64,000 nt of DNA from Luteimonas sp. FCS-9 (GCF_001014645.1 NZ_LASZ01000006.1:1-64000), one strand, 5' to 3'. Shown: positions 47,755 through 56,748, counted from the first letter of the stretch. A program made the numbers and translations. Notes: generated by a model from the letters alone, not told the origin.

Positions 47755-48579
47755 TCAGCCCAGGCGGGCGAGGATCGTCTGGGTCGGTTTGGCCAGGTTG
47801 AGGGTGTAGAAATGCAGCCCCGGCGCGCCGCCGGCGATCAGCCGCTCGCACAGCCGGGTGACGATGTCGGCGCCGAGCGCGCGGATCGCCGCGGCGTCGT
47901 CGCCGTGCGCGGCCATGCTGCGTTGCATCCAGCGCGGGATCTCCGCGCCGCAGGCCTCGGAGAAGCGGCGCAGCTGGGTGAAGTTGGAGATCGGCATGAT
48001 GCCGGGCACGATCGGCACCTCGACGCCCGCGCGCCGCGCGCTGTCGACGAAATGGAAGTACGCGTCGGCGTTGTAGAAGTACTGCGTGATCGCCGCATCC
48101 GCGCCGGCGTCGACCTTGGCCTTGAAATGCTGCAGGTCCTTGCGCGCGTCTTCGGCCTGGGGGTGGATCTCCGGGTAGCAGCCGACCTCGATGCGGAAGC
48201 GGTCGCCGAACTCGCTGCGGATGAACGCGACCAGGTCCGAAGCGTGGCGCAGGTCGCCGGGCTGGCCCATGCCCGAGGGCAGGTCGCCGCGCAGCGCGAC
48301 GATGCGCGTGCAGCCGATCGCGCGATAGAGCTTGAGCAGCTCGCGGATCTCCTCGCGGCTGCCACCCACGCACGACAGGTGCGGCGCGGCCTCCATGCCG
48401 TGGTGCTGGCGCAGCCGGCGCACCGTCTCGGGGGTGTGGCTGAGCGTCGAGCCACCGGCCCCGAACGTGCACGAGGCGTACTCGGGCGCGTGCGTCGCCA
48501 GCTTCCGCGCGGTGCGGTCGAGCTGCGCGCGCTGCTCGTCGGTCTTGGGCGGGTAGAACTCGAAGCTGATCGGGATCAT
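47755..48579 (-). CDS. metF: Methylenetetrahydrofolate reductase
   Basis: 274 residues, FAD-dependent barrel. ISFEFYPPKTDEQRAQL is the family start, TFGAGGSTLSHTPE the FAD and folate region, IVALRGDLPSG and GCYPEIHPQAEDARKDLQHFKAKVDAGADAAITQYFYNADAYFHFVD the middle, and IVPGIMPISNFTQLRRF the substrate site. It makes 5-methyl-THF for methionine synthesis, so it belongs with ahcY at 55 kb to the methionine/SAM cycle. A palindrome overlaps its probable -10. Confidence 0.96.
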   Translation of the reverse strand: MIPISFEFYPPKTDEQRAQLDRTARKLATHAPEYASCTFGAGGSTLSHTPETVRRLRQHHGMEAAPHLSCVGGSREEIRELLKLYRAIGCTRIVALRGDLPSGMGQPGDLRHASDLVAFIRSEFGDRFRIEVGCYPEIHPQAEDARKDLQHFKAKVDAGADAAITQYFYNADAYFHFVDSARRAGVEVPIVPGIMPISNFTQLRRFSEACGAEIPRWMQRSMAAHGDDAAAIRALGADIVTRLCERLIAGGAPGLHFYTLNLAKPTQTILARLG

Positions 48580-48603
48580 GGCGGCGGCGCTCGGCTGTCG
48601 CGG

Positions 48604-48620
48604 GATAATATCTCTTTATC
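48604..48620 (-). promoter_or_regulatory. GATAA-N7-TTATC palindrome over the metF -10
   Basis: On the minus strand GATAA-AGAGATA-TTATC, an inverted repeat with perfect 5-base arms, includes TATTAT as the likely -10 of metF about 26 bases before the start. An operator overlapping a -10 suggests repression. Confidence 0.55.
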
Positions 48621-48720
48621 GCGATGGATGCGTGTAGATGGCGGTGTGGGGCGATGCGTCCCGCTGGGTTGCGCGCATCCGCATCGCTACCATTGCCCAC
48701 CCGACCGCGAGGCGTCGCGC

Positions 48721-49434
48721 ATGTCCGCATGGAGAGTCCGCCGTCCCGTCTGCCTGCTCGCCGTCGCGCTCGCCGCCGGCTGCGGGGCAGGGCCGCAGCC
48801 CGCGCCGGCCGCGTCGACCGACCCGGGCGCGAACACCGCGCTGTTCGAGGCCGCCTTCGTGCCGGGCCATGTCCATGACGCGGACGGGCGCCGGCTGGTG
48901 TTCGCGCCGCGGCCCGTGGGCACGTTCCGGATCGTGTCCGGCCGCATCGTCGCCTGCGATCCGTTCTTCTGCGAGCACGTCGCGCCGTTCGACGTCGCAG
49001 CGCCCAACGGCGAGTTCCCGCTGGTGCTGGCGGTGGCGCGGGATGCGGCCAACGGCGACGAGCGCGTGGCCTTCGCCCGGCTCGCGTTCTCGCAGGCGCC
49101 GGTGGTGGCGTGGCGGCCGGCGCGCGTGTCGGGCGACGGCGAAGTCCTGGGCTACGCGGTCGACTCGGGCATCGGCGGTTTCATGGATGCCGACGCCCGG
49201 GCCGACTACGACGCCCAGGTGCAGGTCGATGCGGGCGCGGTATTCGACCGCATCATCGCGGACATGGACGCGACCCATGCGCCGACCCGCAGCTGGCGGT
49301 TGCGTACCGACACGCGCGGGAGCATCGCGCTGTTCTCGTCCGGTTACGGGGACGGCGGCTATGCCTCGTACTGGGGCGTCGACGCGGCGGGCCGGCCGGT
49401 CGCGCTGCTCACCGACTTCCAGGTGGTCGAGTGA
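48721..49434 (+). CDS. DUF4241 lipoprotein
   Basis: 237 residues. MSAWRVRRPVCLLAVALAAGC has a lipobox (LAAGC), so it is probably a lipoprotein. The DUF4241 pattern is seen in RIVACDPFF, GEFPLVLAVARD and the C-terminal SSGYGDGGYASYWGVDAAGRPVALLTDF. The family is common in bacteria, has no known activity and is partly linked to toxin-immunity loci; no toxin is seen here. Confidence 0.8.
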   Translation: MSAWRVRRPVCLLAVALAAGCGAGPQPAPAASTDPGANTALFEAAFVPGHVHDADGRRLVFAPRPVGTFRIVSGRIVACDPFFCEHVAPFDVAAPNGEFPLVLAVARDAANGDERVAFARLAFSQAPVVAWRPARVSGDGEVLGYAVDSGIGGFMDADARADYDAQVQVDAGAVFDRIIADMDATHAPTRSWRLRTDTRGSIALFSSGYGDGGYASYWGVDAAGRPVALLTDFQVVE

Positions 49435-49488
49435 CCGGCGCCCGCGTGCGCACCTAGACTTGCGGGCCGTCCGCTGCCCGCGTCCAAG

Positions 49489-50052
49489 ATGTCGATCGTC
49501 CTGACCCCCTTCGCTCGTCCGCGCCTGTTCCCGCGCACGCCGCGCGCCAATACCATCCAGGATTGCACGCCCGAGGCGTTCGAGCGCCGGCTCAACGACG
49601 AGGCGCCGGTCGCGGTGCTCGATGGCTACGCGCCGTTCTGCAAGCTGCACGTGCACCGCAACTGGACGTCGACGCGCTGCCTGACGGTGCCGGTCACCGA
49701 TGCCAATCGCCACCTGCTGCGCTCGGGCTACGAGGCGCGATCGTCGGCGGAACTGCCGGTGCTGGTGCGCTGGTTCGAGGGCGTCGAGGCGCCGGTCGCC
49801 GCCTATCTGATCCCGATCCTCTACAGCCGCGACCAGATGGCGAAGGAGGGCACCGCGATCGACGCCGACTGGGGCGTGGTCGGCTGCCTGTACACGATGA
49901 CGCCCGAGGAGATCCCGATGGCGCCGATCACGATGCTGCGCAACGCGCTGGGGGTCGAGGAAGGGGGATCTGGCGTGCCGCTGGACCGCGACGCGTACCG
50001 ACGCAGCGTCGCGTTCTGGGACGCAAACGCCAATTGGCGGCCGGTCGGTTGA
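49489..50052 (+). CDS. DUF3228 family protein
   Basis: 187 residues of the DUF3228 family, unknown function. NTIQDCTPEAFERRLNDEAPVAVLDGYAPFCKLHVHRNWTS, SGYEARSSAELPVLVRWFEG, AAYLIPILYSRDQMAKEG, DWGVVGCLY and PITMLRNALGVEEGGSGVPLDRDAYRRSVAFW are the conserved blocks. Cytoplasmic, no signal peptide. It stands alone. Confidence 0.85.
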   Translation: MSIVLTPFARPRLFPRTPRANTIQDCTPEAFERRLNDEAPVAVLDGYAPFCKLHVHRNWTSTRCLTVPVTDANRHLLRSGYEARSSAELPVLVRWFEGVEAPVAAYLIPILYSRDQMAKEGTAIDADWGVVGCLYTMTPEEIPMAPITMLRNALGVEEGGSGVPLDRDAYRRSVAFWDANANWRPVG

Positions 50053-50439
50053 AGCCGTCCATCACTGGCTCGCCGCCGCGATCGCGGCGCAAAGGCCGCA
50101 TCGCCAGGGGTTTCGTTAAATTTCGAGTTGATGCGAAACGAAACGTAAGATAGGCTCGGTCGTGGCTCAGGTGGCGCACCGCCATTGCACAAGGACGACC
50201 GTGAACACTGCCGCCCATGCGTCCGGACTGCTGCTCGACCGTCCCGGTAGGCGCTGCCGTCCAGGCCAGCGGACGCGACTTGTGCCCGCCGCTGCAGCCG
50301 GGCATCGGTGTCACGCCCATGACGTCTGCCGCGATCGCAGCCGGCCGGCGATCGGGCCGGACGCACGACGTCCCCGCCTCCGCTGTGCCGGGCGCTTGCC
50401 CGGGCGGCCACGATTCCCTCGGAAGACAGGAGAAGCTGG
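50053..50439 (+). promoter_or_regulatory. 387-bp intergenic stretch with AT-rich promoter-like region
   Basis: Around 50111-50151 the GC content drops: TTTCGTT (50111-50117) and AACGAAA (50137-50143) form an inverted repeat, and TAAGAT (50146-50151) could be a -10. That would give the DUF4832 gene a leader of nearly 280 bases. No coding frame there looks real; ribosome site AGGAG is at 50428-50432. Confidence 0.45.
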
Positions 50440-51882
50440 ATGGATACGGCACGATGCCTGCTGCGCTGCATCCCGGTCGCGGCGCTGTTCGCGATAGCCG
50501 GCGTCGCGCACGCCGACGTGCCCCGGCCTGCCGGCGAACCGGCGGCCCAGGCGCAGACGATCGCACGCGCGGTCGCCGCGGACCGGTCCCGGCCGGATCG
50601 GTCGCCTGCACACGCCACCAAGCGACGCGCGGGCGGCAGCGAGGGAGTGACGCCAGGGCGACGCGCGGCGGCCTACGCGCCGGTCCCGCTGCAGGCCACG
50701 ATCGATCGGGTGCAGCCGATGACCGGCATCGTGTTGTGGAACGACAACGCTTCCGGTCTGGCGGCGCTCGGCGACGACGTGCAACTGGAGTTCGCCTACT
50801 TCAAGTACAGCGACGTCGTCACCGGGTCGGGCACGTACGACTGGTCGCAGGTCGACGCTCGGCTGGCATCGGCGGCGGCGCGCGGCCATCAGATGATCGT
50901 GCGCTTCCACGACACCTATCCCGGCCACACCACGATCTCGATTCCGAGCCACGTCGCCAACGCCGCCGATCATGCGATCGGCTACCAGAGCGTCGAAGGC
51001 GAGCAGACCTTCGTGCCCGACTGGCGCTCGGCCACGTTGCGCGCCTTCATCCTCGACTTCTACAGCAAGTTCGCGCAGCGCTACGATCTCGATCCGCGGC
51101 TCGCTTTCCTGCAGGTCGGCTTCGGGTCCTACGCCGAGTACCACCTATGGGACGGGCCGCTGACCTTGGGTCGCACGTTCCCGTCGAAGGCCTTCCAGCA
51201 GCAGTTCCTCGAGCACCTGGGCACTACATTCACGCAAACCTCGTGGTCGCTGTCGATCGACTCGGCGAGCACGACGTACTCGCCGTTCTCCGCCGTGCCG
51301 TCGTTGCGACAGCTGCACTTCGGGCTGTTCGACGACTCCTTCATGCACGAGACGCATTCGAGCAGCAACAGCGAGTACAACCGCGCGTCCTGGTTGTTCT
51401 TCGGCGACACCCGCTACCAGCACAGCCCGGCAGGCGGCGAGTTCAACTACTACAGCGACTACGACCAGGAGAACGTGCTGAACGCCGACGGGCCGTGGGG
51501 GCGCAGCTTCGAATCGTTCGCGGCGCAGTACCGGATCAGCTACATGATCGGCAACGACCAGCCGGGCTATCAGACGCGGGCCCGGATCCGGCAGGCCGCG
51601 ATGGCGACCGGCTACCGGTTCCGCATCACGGCGCTGTCCAGCGACGGCGAATGCGTGCGCCTGACGGTGCGCAACGAAGGCGTGGCGCCGATCTACTACG
51701 ATGCCTGGCCGGCGGCGGACGGCCATCGCCTGGGCGCTTCGCTCAAGGGCCTGCTGCCGGGCGCGGAGCAGGCCGCCAGCGGATGCATCGGCGCGCATGC
51801 GCGGGGTTCGCTGTCGGTGACCATCGAAAGCGATCGCCTGGTGCCGGGGCAGTTCATCCAGTTCAACGCTTCACTGCCATAG
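50440..51882 (+). CDS. Secreted DUF4832-type protein
   Basis: 480 residues with a signal peptide (MDTARCLLRCIPVAALFAIAGVAHA). After a variable linker to about residue 85, a TIM-barrel-like region has TGIVLWNDNAS, LEFAYFKYSDVV, RGHQMIVRFHDTYPGH, RLAFLQVGFGSYAEYHLWDGP and SASWLFFGDTRY-like text, close to DUF4832 and distantly to glycoside hydrolases. A C-terminal beta-sandwich (YRFRITALSSDGECVRLTVRNEGVAPIYYDAWPA) follows, as in DUF4832 proteins. It may act on surface or extracellular polysaccharide, which is inference. The 281 bases behind it show no gene. Confidence 0.7.
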   Translation: MDTARCLLRCIPVAALFAIAGVAHADVPRPAGEPAAQAQTIARAVAADRSRPDRSPAHATKRRAGGSEGVTPGRRAAAYAPVPLQATIDRVQPMTGIVLWNDNASGLAALGDDVQLEFAYFKYSDVVTGSGTYDWSQVDARLASAAARGHQMIVRFHDTYPGHTTISIPSHVANAADHAIGYQSVEGEQTFVPDWRSATLRAFILDFYSKFAQRYDLDPRLAFLQVGFGSYAEYHLWDGPLTLGRTFPSKAFQQQFLEHLGTTFTQTSWSLSIDSASTTYSPFSAVPSLRQLHFGLFDDSFMHETHSSSNSEYNRASWLFFGDTRYQHSPAGGEFNYYSDYDQENVLNADGPWGRSFESFAAQYRISYMIGNDQPGYQTRARIRQAAMATGYRFRITALSSDGECVRLTVRNEGVAPIYYDAWPAADGHRLGASLKGLLPGAEQAASGCIGAHARGSLSVTIESDRLVPGQFIQFNASLP

Positions 51883-52163
51883 CGCAGCCGCGTCAGGGAT
51901 CGGTGCCGTTTCCCATCCGCTGTCGCGGAAGGGGAACGGCAAGCATCCGCGCGGCGGGATCGACGGCGGCGGGGGCGAGCGCCGGGCTCCCCGGACAGGG
52001 GCCGGGCGCGATCCTTGTCGTCCGGCGCTGCAGCAGATTCCGCGTCGGCATGACGTCGTCTTCAGGGGGCATCGGCCTGTAAGGTGCCGGTGCGACGGCG
52101 TCACGCGCATCCTGGCAGGGCAGGCGATGCCTGGGGAGGCGGCAGGAGCGGCGTCACGTCGAT

Positions 52164-52736
52164 TCAGTCGTGACCGCCCGTCAGGCGCCGCATCGCGCGG
52201 TATTCCTGCAGCCGGCGGCCACGTTGCCGGTGCGACAGCCAGAACGTCGCCAGCGTCCAGACGCCGGCCCAGGCCAGCAGTTGCCCGGCGGGGATTTGCC
52301 AGGCCGCGTCGCCCGATGCGAGTGCGGCGGTCGCGGCGACGGCCGCGTAGACCGACAGGCCCAGTGCCGCGATGCGCGCCAGCCACAGATCGCGCAGCGC
52401 GGTGCGCAGTTGCGAGAGGCGCACATGCGCGTAGGTGCGCACGTCCTGCGTCGCATCGATGGATTGCGGGCGCGGTGCACGCAGCAGCAGGCACCAGACC
52501 GCCGGCAGATAGACCGCGAAGAACGGCAGGACCAGCCAGTGTGCCGGCGTGGCGTCATCGCCGGTCAGGAGCCGACCCAGCAATACGACGGCGATGAGCG
52601 TCAGCGCGATCTCCACGCCGCGCCGCAGCCGATGGCGCCAGCGGTGGCGTCGCACACGGGCAGCCAGCATCGCACCGTCGCCGTCGGGTCGCTCCTCCTG
52701 CCAGGCCGCCTGCATCAGGTCGTCGAAATCGTTCAT
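52164..52736 (-). CDS. Membrane protein, probable partner of the ECF sigma factor
   Basis: 190 residues. A short cytoplasmic start with MNDFDDLMQAAWQEERP is followed by a basic stretch RVRRHRWRHRLRRG and four hydrophobic segments, e.g. VEIALTLIAVVLLGRLL, HWLVLPFFAVYLPAVWCLLL, LGLSVYAAVAATAAL and LLAWAGVWTLATFWL. There is no zinc anti-sigma HxxxCxxC motif. It starts inside the sigma gene stop (ATGA), the normal place of an anti-sigma factor, but that role is inferred only from position. Confidence 0.65.
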   Translation of the reverse strand: MNDFDDLMQAAWQEERPDGDGAMLAARVRRHRWRHRLRRGVEIALTLIAVVLLGRLLTGDDATPAHWLVLPFFAVYLPAVWCLLLRAPRPQSIDATQDVRTYAHVRLSQLRTALRDLWLARIAALGLSVYAAVAATAALASGDAAWQIPAGQLLAWAGVWTLATFWLSHRQRGRRLQEYRAMRRLTGGHD

Positions 52737-53230
52737 GCGGAGGTTTCCTCACGGGACAGCAGGGTCTTGAGACGCGCCCGGGCGCGGTGCAGACGGACGC
52801 CGACGTTCTCCTGCGAGATGCCGAGCAGGTCGCCGATCTCGCCGTAGTCGAATCCTTCGAGCTGCAGCATCAGTGGCTGGCGCAACGGCAACGGCAGGGT
52901 GGCCAGGGCCTCGAACAGCCACTGGCGGCGCGCGCGTCCGGCGTCGGCGACCGTCGTCGGGTCCGGCACGTCGTGTCCTTCGACATCCAGCGGCAGCGGT
53001 ACGGGCGCACGTGTTGCCGCGCGGACATGGCTGGCGCCGAGGTTGTGCGCGATGCGGAGGACGAAGGGCAGCAGCCGGTCGCGGTCGCGCAACGCCGGCA
53101 AGGCCTCCCACACCGCCAGCAGCACGTCCTGCATCAACTCCTCGCGCAATGCGGGATTGAGCTCGTAACCGCACACCGCACGCCACAGTTGCGGATGGAA
53201 GGCTTCGACCTGGGGCCAGAAAGGCGACAT
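52733..53230 (-). CDS. ECF-type RNA polymerase sigma factor
   Basis: 165 residues. Region 2 with AFHPQLWRAVCGYELNPALREELMQDVLLAVWEALPALRDRDRLLPFVLRIAHN binds the -10; region 4 with ALATLPLPLRQPLMLQLEGFDYGEIGDLLGISQENVGVRLHRARARLKTLL is the helix-turn-helix for the -35. It directs polymerase to a small regulon, with release controlled by its membrane partner. It is divergent from a secreted amidohydrolase gene. Confidence 0.9.
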   Translation of the reverse strand: MSPFWPQVEAFHPQLWRAVCGYELNPALREELMQDVLLAVWEALPALRDRDRLLPFVLRIAHNLGASHVRAATRAPVPLPLDVEGHDVPDPTTVADAGRARRQWLFEALATLPLPLRQPLMLQLEGFDYGEIGDLLGISQENVGVRLHRARARLKTLLSREETSA

Positions 53231-53281
53231 CGGTGGCGGTAAGCGGGAGGCGTGTAGAGGTCAGTCGTTGGCGGGAGCGGA

Positions 53282-53322
53282 TTTCTTACAGCATCGCAAT
53301 CATGGGCGCAGGACGTAAGAAA
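53282..53322. promoter_or_regulatory. Inverted repeat TTTCTTAC...GTAAGAAA in a divergent promoter region
   Basis: Perfect 8-base arms, TTTCTTAC (53282-53289) and GTAAGAAA (53315-53322), 25 bases apart, between the sigma factor and the amidohydrolase gene. It stands out as AT-rich and may be an operator for one or both. Confidence 0.45.
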
Positions 53323-53371
53323 CGAGGCGGACCCGGCGACTGAATCGGGTACACCCACCCCGGAGTTCCGC

Positions 53372-54808
53372 ATGCATCGTCTCATCCCATGGGCCTTCGC
53401 CGGTCTGCTGACCTGCGTTCCCGCGCTGCTGCAGGCCGCGCCGCAGCCTCTTGCACTGGATCGCGTCCACATCGTCGGGGCCGGGCAAGGCCGAAGCGGC
53501 GATCCACGCTGTGTCCGCATCGCGCAGGGACGCATCGTCCGCATCACGCATGCCGGCACCCGCGCCTGCCGACGCGATGCCAGCGTCGTCGAGCTCGAAG
53601 GCCGGTATCTGATGCCCGGCCTGATCGACATGCACGCCCATCTGTCGCTGGGCCCGGTGGAGGTGCGGCGCGAAGGGGACGAGATCATCATGGAGGCGCT
53701 GCCCGACGACGCCATCGCCGAGCACAATGCCGCGCGCCTGGTCGGCTTCGGCGTGACCACGATCCGCAATCCTGCCGGGGATCTGGCCGCTGCTGCGCGC
53801 TACAGGACGCGGCGGGCCGACGGCGCGCTGACCGGCCCGGAGAGTTTCGATGCCGGTCCGGTGCTCAACGACACCGACGTGCCCGGGCTCGCAACCGGCG
53901 TGGCGACCGCCGATGACGTGCGTCGCGTCGTCGCCGCGCAGGTCGACGCCGGTGCCGACTGGATCAAGCTCTACACCGGCCTGTCGCCCGAGCTGCTGCA
54001 GGCGGGCATCGCGGCGGCGCATGCGCACGGCCGCCCGGCGGTGGCGCATCTGGAGGGCATCGCGTGGACCGACGCGCTGCCGATGGGGCTGGACGGCCTC
54101 GTGCACCTGATGCCGATCAGCCCTGACCTGCTCGCGCCCGCCGAAGCCGAGGTCTACACCGCGTCCCGTCGCCCGGCCACGTTCGCCTTCTTCGAGTGGT
54201 GGGAGCGCTTCGATCCCGACGGCCCGGAAGCCGACCGGCTGGTCGCGGCGTTCGATCGATACCGTCCCGTGTTCGACGCCACGCTCGTCGCCTTCCACGC
54301 GGCATTCGTGCAGGACCAGGACGACAGCCCGCACCTGGCCGATGCCGAGCGTTACGCGCATCCGCGACTGCTCGAGAACTGGAAGACGGTCTTCACCTTC
54401 GCCCTCGGCTGGGAGCCCGGCGATTTCGCACGCGCGCGCGCCGTGTGGCCGAAGGTCCAGCGCATGGCTGCGCGCCTGCATGCCGGCTGTGCACGCATGA
54501 CGGTCGGCACCGACATGAGCAATCCCTGGATCGCACCCGGCATCAGCCTGCATCGTGAGATGGCCTTGCTGGCCGACGCCGGCGTGCCGAATGCGCGCAT
54601 CCTCGCCGCGGCGACGGTGCAGGCAGCCGATGCCCTGGGCGCGGGAGACCGGTTGGGGCGAATCGCGCCCGGCTACGAGGCCGACCTGCTGGTGCTCGAC
54701 GGCGATCCTCAGGAGGACCTCGCGCATGCACGCGATGCACATGCGGTGGTGCTCGACGGCCGCTATCTGGATCGCGACACGCTGGCGACGCTGCGGGGTG
54801 AGCGATGA
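53372..54808 (+). CDS. Secreted amidohydrolase (imidazolonepropionase-like)
   Basis: 478 residues with a signal peptide (MHRLIPWAFAGLLTCVPALLQA). The amidohydrolase metal ligands are visible: HAHLS after LMPGLIDM, a lysine in ADWIKLYTGLS, a histidine in PAVAHLEGI, a histidine in GLDGLVHLMPI, and the aspartate in MTVGTDMSNPWI. The end GRIAPGYEADLLVLDGDPQEDL is typical. It probably splits a cyclic amide or peptide-like bond in the periplasm. ATGA overlap with the next small membrane gene. Confidence 0.88.
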   Translation: MHRLIPWAFAGLLTCVPALLQAAPQPLALDRVHIVGAGQGRSGDPRCVRIAQGRIVRITHAGTRACRRDASVVELEGRYLMPGLIDMHAHLSLGPVEVRREGDEIIMEALPDDAIAEHNAARLVGFGVTTIRNPAGDLAAAARYRTRRADGALTGPESFDAGPVLNDTDVPGLATGVATADDVRRVVAAQVDAGADWIKLYTGLSPELLQAGIAAAHAHGRPAVAHLEGIAWTDALPMGLDGLVHLMPISPDLLAPAEAEVYTASRRPATFAFFEWWERFDPDGPEADRLVAAFDRYRPVFDATLVAFHAAFVQDQDDSPHLADAERYAHPRLLENWKTVFTFALGWEPGDFARARAVWPKVQRMAARLHAGCARMTVGTDMSNPWIAPGISLHREMALLADAGVPNARILAAATVQAADALGAGDRLGRIAPGYEADLLVLDGDPQEDLAHARDAHAVVLDGRYLDRDTLATLRGER

Positions 54809-55086
54809 GCACGCGCGACGATCGCGCTGCGGCACGCGGTGAACGCCGCGTCCGGCGTCCGTGGCGCTGGATCGCGTTGGGCGGCGTCGTCTGCCTGTTG
54901 GCATGGATCGCACTCGGCATCGGACTGGCGGCCGGCGTGGACCGGACGATGCGGCTCGTCCTGGCGACCGTCGCGGCCGTCGCCACCGAAGGGCTGGTCT
55001 GGCTCAGTGCCGCGCTGCTGGGCCTGCGGATATTCGAAGCCCGGCAGCGGTTGTGGCAGAAGCTGCGGACAGGCGTGTTCCGCTGA
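54805..55086 (+). CDS. Small two-helix membrane protein
   Basis: 93 residues, no known family. A basic start (RRVRRPWRW) precedes helix 1 (IALGGVVCLLAWIALGIGLAAG), and helix 2 covers LVLATVAAVATEGLVWLSAALLG, followed by FEARQRLWQKLRTGVFR. It is coupled to the amidohydrolase by an ATGA overlap, so it may help to place or move that protein. Confidence 0.7.
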   Translation: MSTRDDRAAARGERRVRRPWRWIALGGVVCLLAWIALGIGLAAGVDRTMRLVLATVAAVATEGLVWLSAALLGLRIFEARQRLWQKLRTGVFR

Positions 55087-55102
55087 CCGCATGCCGCAAC
55101 GA

Positions 55103-55126
55103 GAACGGGCGCCTTGCGGCGCCCGT
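55103..55126. terminator. Bidirectional terminator before ahcY end
   Basis: AACGGGCGCC-TTGC-GGCGCCCGTT, a perfect 10-base stem between the convergent membrane gene and ahcY. Confidence 0.7.
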
Positions 55127-55154
55127 TGCGTGTCGTACCGACGGCGCGGCCCGA

Positions 55155-56609
55155 TCAGTAGCGGTAGTGGTCCGGCTTGAACGGCCCCTCGACGGGCACG
55201 CCGATGTAGTCGGCCTGCGCCTGCGTGAGCCGGGTCAGCTTCACGCCGATCTTCTCCAGGTGCAGCCGCGCCACTTCCTCGTCGAGGTGCTTGGGCAGCA
55301 GGTAGACCTTCTTCTCGTAGCGGTCCTTGTTGGCCCACAGGTCGATCTGGGCGAGCGTCTGGTTGGCGAACGAGTTCGACATCACGAAGCTCGGGTGCCC
55401 GGTCGCGCAGCCCAGGTTCACCAGGCGGCCATCGGCGAGCAGGAAGATCGCGCGGCCGTCGGGGAAGACGTACTTGTCGACCTGCGGCTTGATGTTGATC
55501 TGCGCCACGCCGGGCAGCGCCTTGAGCGCGTCGACCTGGATCTCGTTGTCGAAGTGGCCGATGTTGCAGACGATGGCCTGGTCCTTCATCCCCTGCAGGT
55601 GCTCGGCGGTGATGATGTCCTTGTTGCCGGTGGTGGTGACGTAGACGTCGCCGCGGCCGAGCGTGCTCTCGATCGTGTTGACTTCGAAGCCTTCCATCGC
55701 CGCCTGCAGCGCGCAGATCGGGTCGATCTCGGTCACCACGACGCGGGCGCCGTAGGCGCGCAGCGAGGCGGCGCAGCCCTTGCCGACGTCGCCGTAGCCG
55801 CAGACCACGGCGACCTTGCCGGCCAGCATCACGTCCATCGCGCGCTTGAGGCCGTCGGCCAGCGACTCGCGGCAGCCGTAGAGGTTGTCGAACTTCGACT
55901 TGGTGACCGAGTCGTTGACGTTGATCGCCGGTACCAGCAGCGTGCCGGCCTGGGCCAGCTGGTAGAGGCGGTGCACGCCGGTGGTGGTCTCCTCGGACAC
56001 GCCCTTCCAGTCGGCGACCACGCGCGTCCAGTAGCCCGGGCGCTCGCTGGCGACACGCTTGAGCAGCGCCTTGATGACCTGTTCCTCGTGCGAGCTCGCC
56101 GGCTCGTCGACCCAGGTGCTGCCGTTCTCGAGCTCGTAGCCCTTGTGGATCAGCAGCGTGACGTCGCCGCCGTCGTCGACCACCAGCTCCGGCCCGGTCA
56201 GCGTGCCGTCGGGCAGGGTGAAGGTCAGCGCGTCGAGCGTGCAGTCCCAGTACTCCTCGAGCGTCTCGCCCTTCCAGGCGAACACCGGCGTGCCGCCGGC
56301 GGCGATCGCGGCGGCGGCATGGTCTTGGGTCGAGAAGATGTTGCACGAGGCCCAGCGCACGTCGGCGCCGATGTCCTTGAGCGTCTCGATCAGCACCGCG
56401 GTCTGGATCGTCATGTGCAGCGAGCCGGTGACGCGCACGCCCTGGAGCGGCAGCGTGGCGGCGTGCTTGCGGCGGATCGACATCAGGCCGGGCATCTCGT
56501 GCTCGGCGATGTCGAGTTCCTTGCGGCCCCAGTCGGCCAGCGAGATGTCGGCGACCTTGTAGTCGCCATCCTGGGAAAAGACGCGCTCGGTCTTCAGCTG
56601 TGCGTTCAT
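55155..56609 (-). CDS. ahcY: Adenosylhomocysteinase
   Basis: 484 residues. [25 protein letters not shown] is the family start; [16 protein letters not shown] and [14 protein letters not shown] form the substrate site, [16 protein letters not shown] and [21 protein letters not shown] bind NAD, and the C-terminal KPDHYRY lysine-tyrosine tail is present. It splits S-adenosylhomocysteine to adenosine and homocysteine, removing the inhibitor of methyltransferases. The start at 56609 has GGAG seven bases upstream. It is controlled by the SAH riboswitch in its leader. Confidence 0.97.
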   Translation of the reverse strand: MNAQLKTERVFSQDGDYKVADISLADWGRKELDIAEHEMPGLMSIRRKHAATLPLQGVRVTGSLHMTIQTAVLIETLKDIGADVRWASCNIFSTQDHAAAAIAAGGTPVFAWKGETLEEYWDCTLDALTFTLPDGTLTGPELVVDDGGDVTLLIHKGYELENGSTWVDEPASSHEEQVIKALLKRVASERPGYWTRVVADWKGVSEETTTGVHRLYQLAQAGTLLVPAINVNDSVTKSKFDNLYGCRESLADGLKRAMDVMLAGKVAVVCGYGDVGKGCAASLRAYGARVVVTEIDPICALQAAMEGFEVNTIESTLGRGDVYVTTTGNKDIITAEHLQGMKDQAIVCNIGHFDNEIQVDALKALPGVAQINIKPQVDKYVFPDGRAIFLLADGRLVNLGCATGHPSFVMSNSFANQTLAQIDLWANKDRYEKKVYLLPKHLDEEVARLHLEKIGVKLTRLTQAQADYIGVPVEGPFKPDHYRY

Positions 56610-56650
56610 GCATGCTCCGTAGTGGAATGCGGCGTGCGCATTCGCGATTA

Positions 56651-56731
56651 CGGGCGCCGTTCTCGGGGCACCGCGCCGAGCCTGGCCGTGACCCGTGGCG
56701 GGCCGTACACGGTCGCAGCGCCCCTCGGCGA
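56651..56731 (-). promoter_or_regulatory. S-adenosylhomocysteine (SAH) riboswitch
   Basis: In the minus-strand leader of ahcY, CGCCGAGGGGCGCTGCGACC (56730-56711) is followed by AGGCTCGGCG (about 56683-56674) and AACGGCGCCCG (56661-56651). The order matches the SAH aptamer, whose core is CCGAGGAGCGCTGC, AGGCTCGG and AACGGCGCTC. P1 CGCCGAG/CTCGGCG is perfect. The pseudoknot GGGCGC/GCGCCC shows a compensating change from the usual GAGCGC/GCGCTC. Binding of SAH should turn ahcY on. Confidence 0.9.
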
Positions 56732-56742
56732 GGCAGACGGCC

Positions 56743-56748
56743 ATTCTA
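56743..56748 (-). promoter_or_regulatory. -10 element of ahcY
   Basis: TAGAAT on the minus strand, about 12 bases upstream of the riboswitch; transcription would begin near 56736. The -35 region is not clear. Confidence 0.55.
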
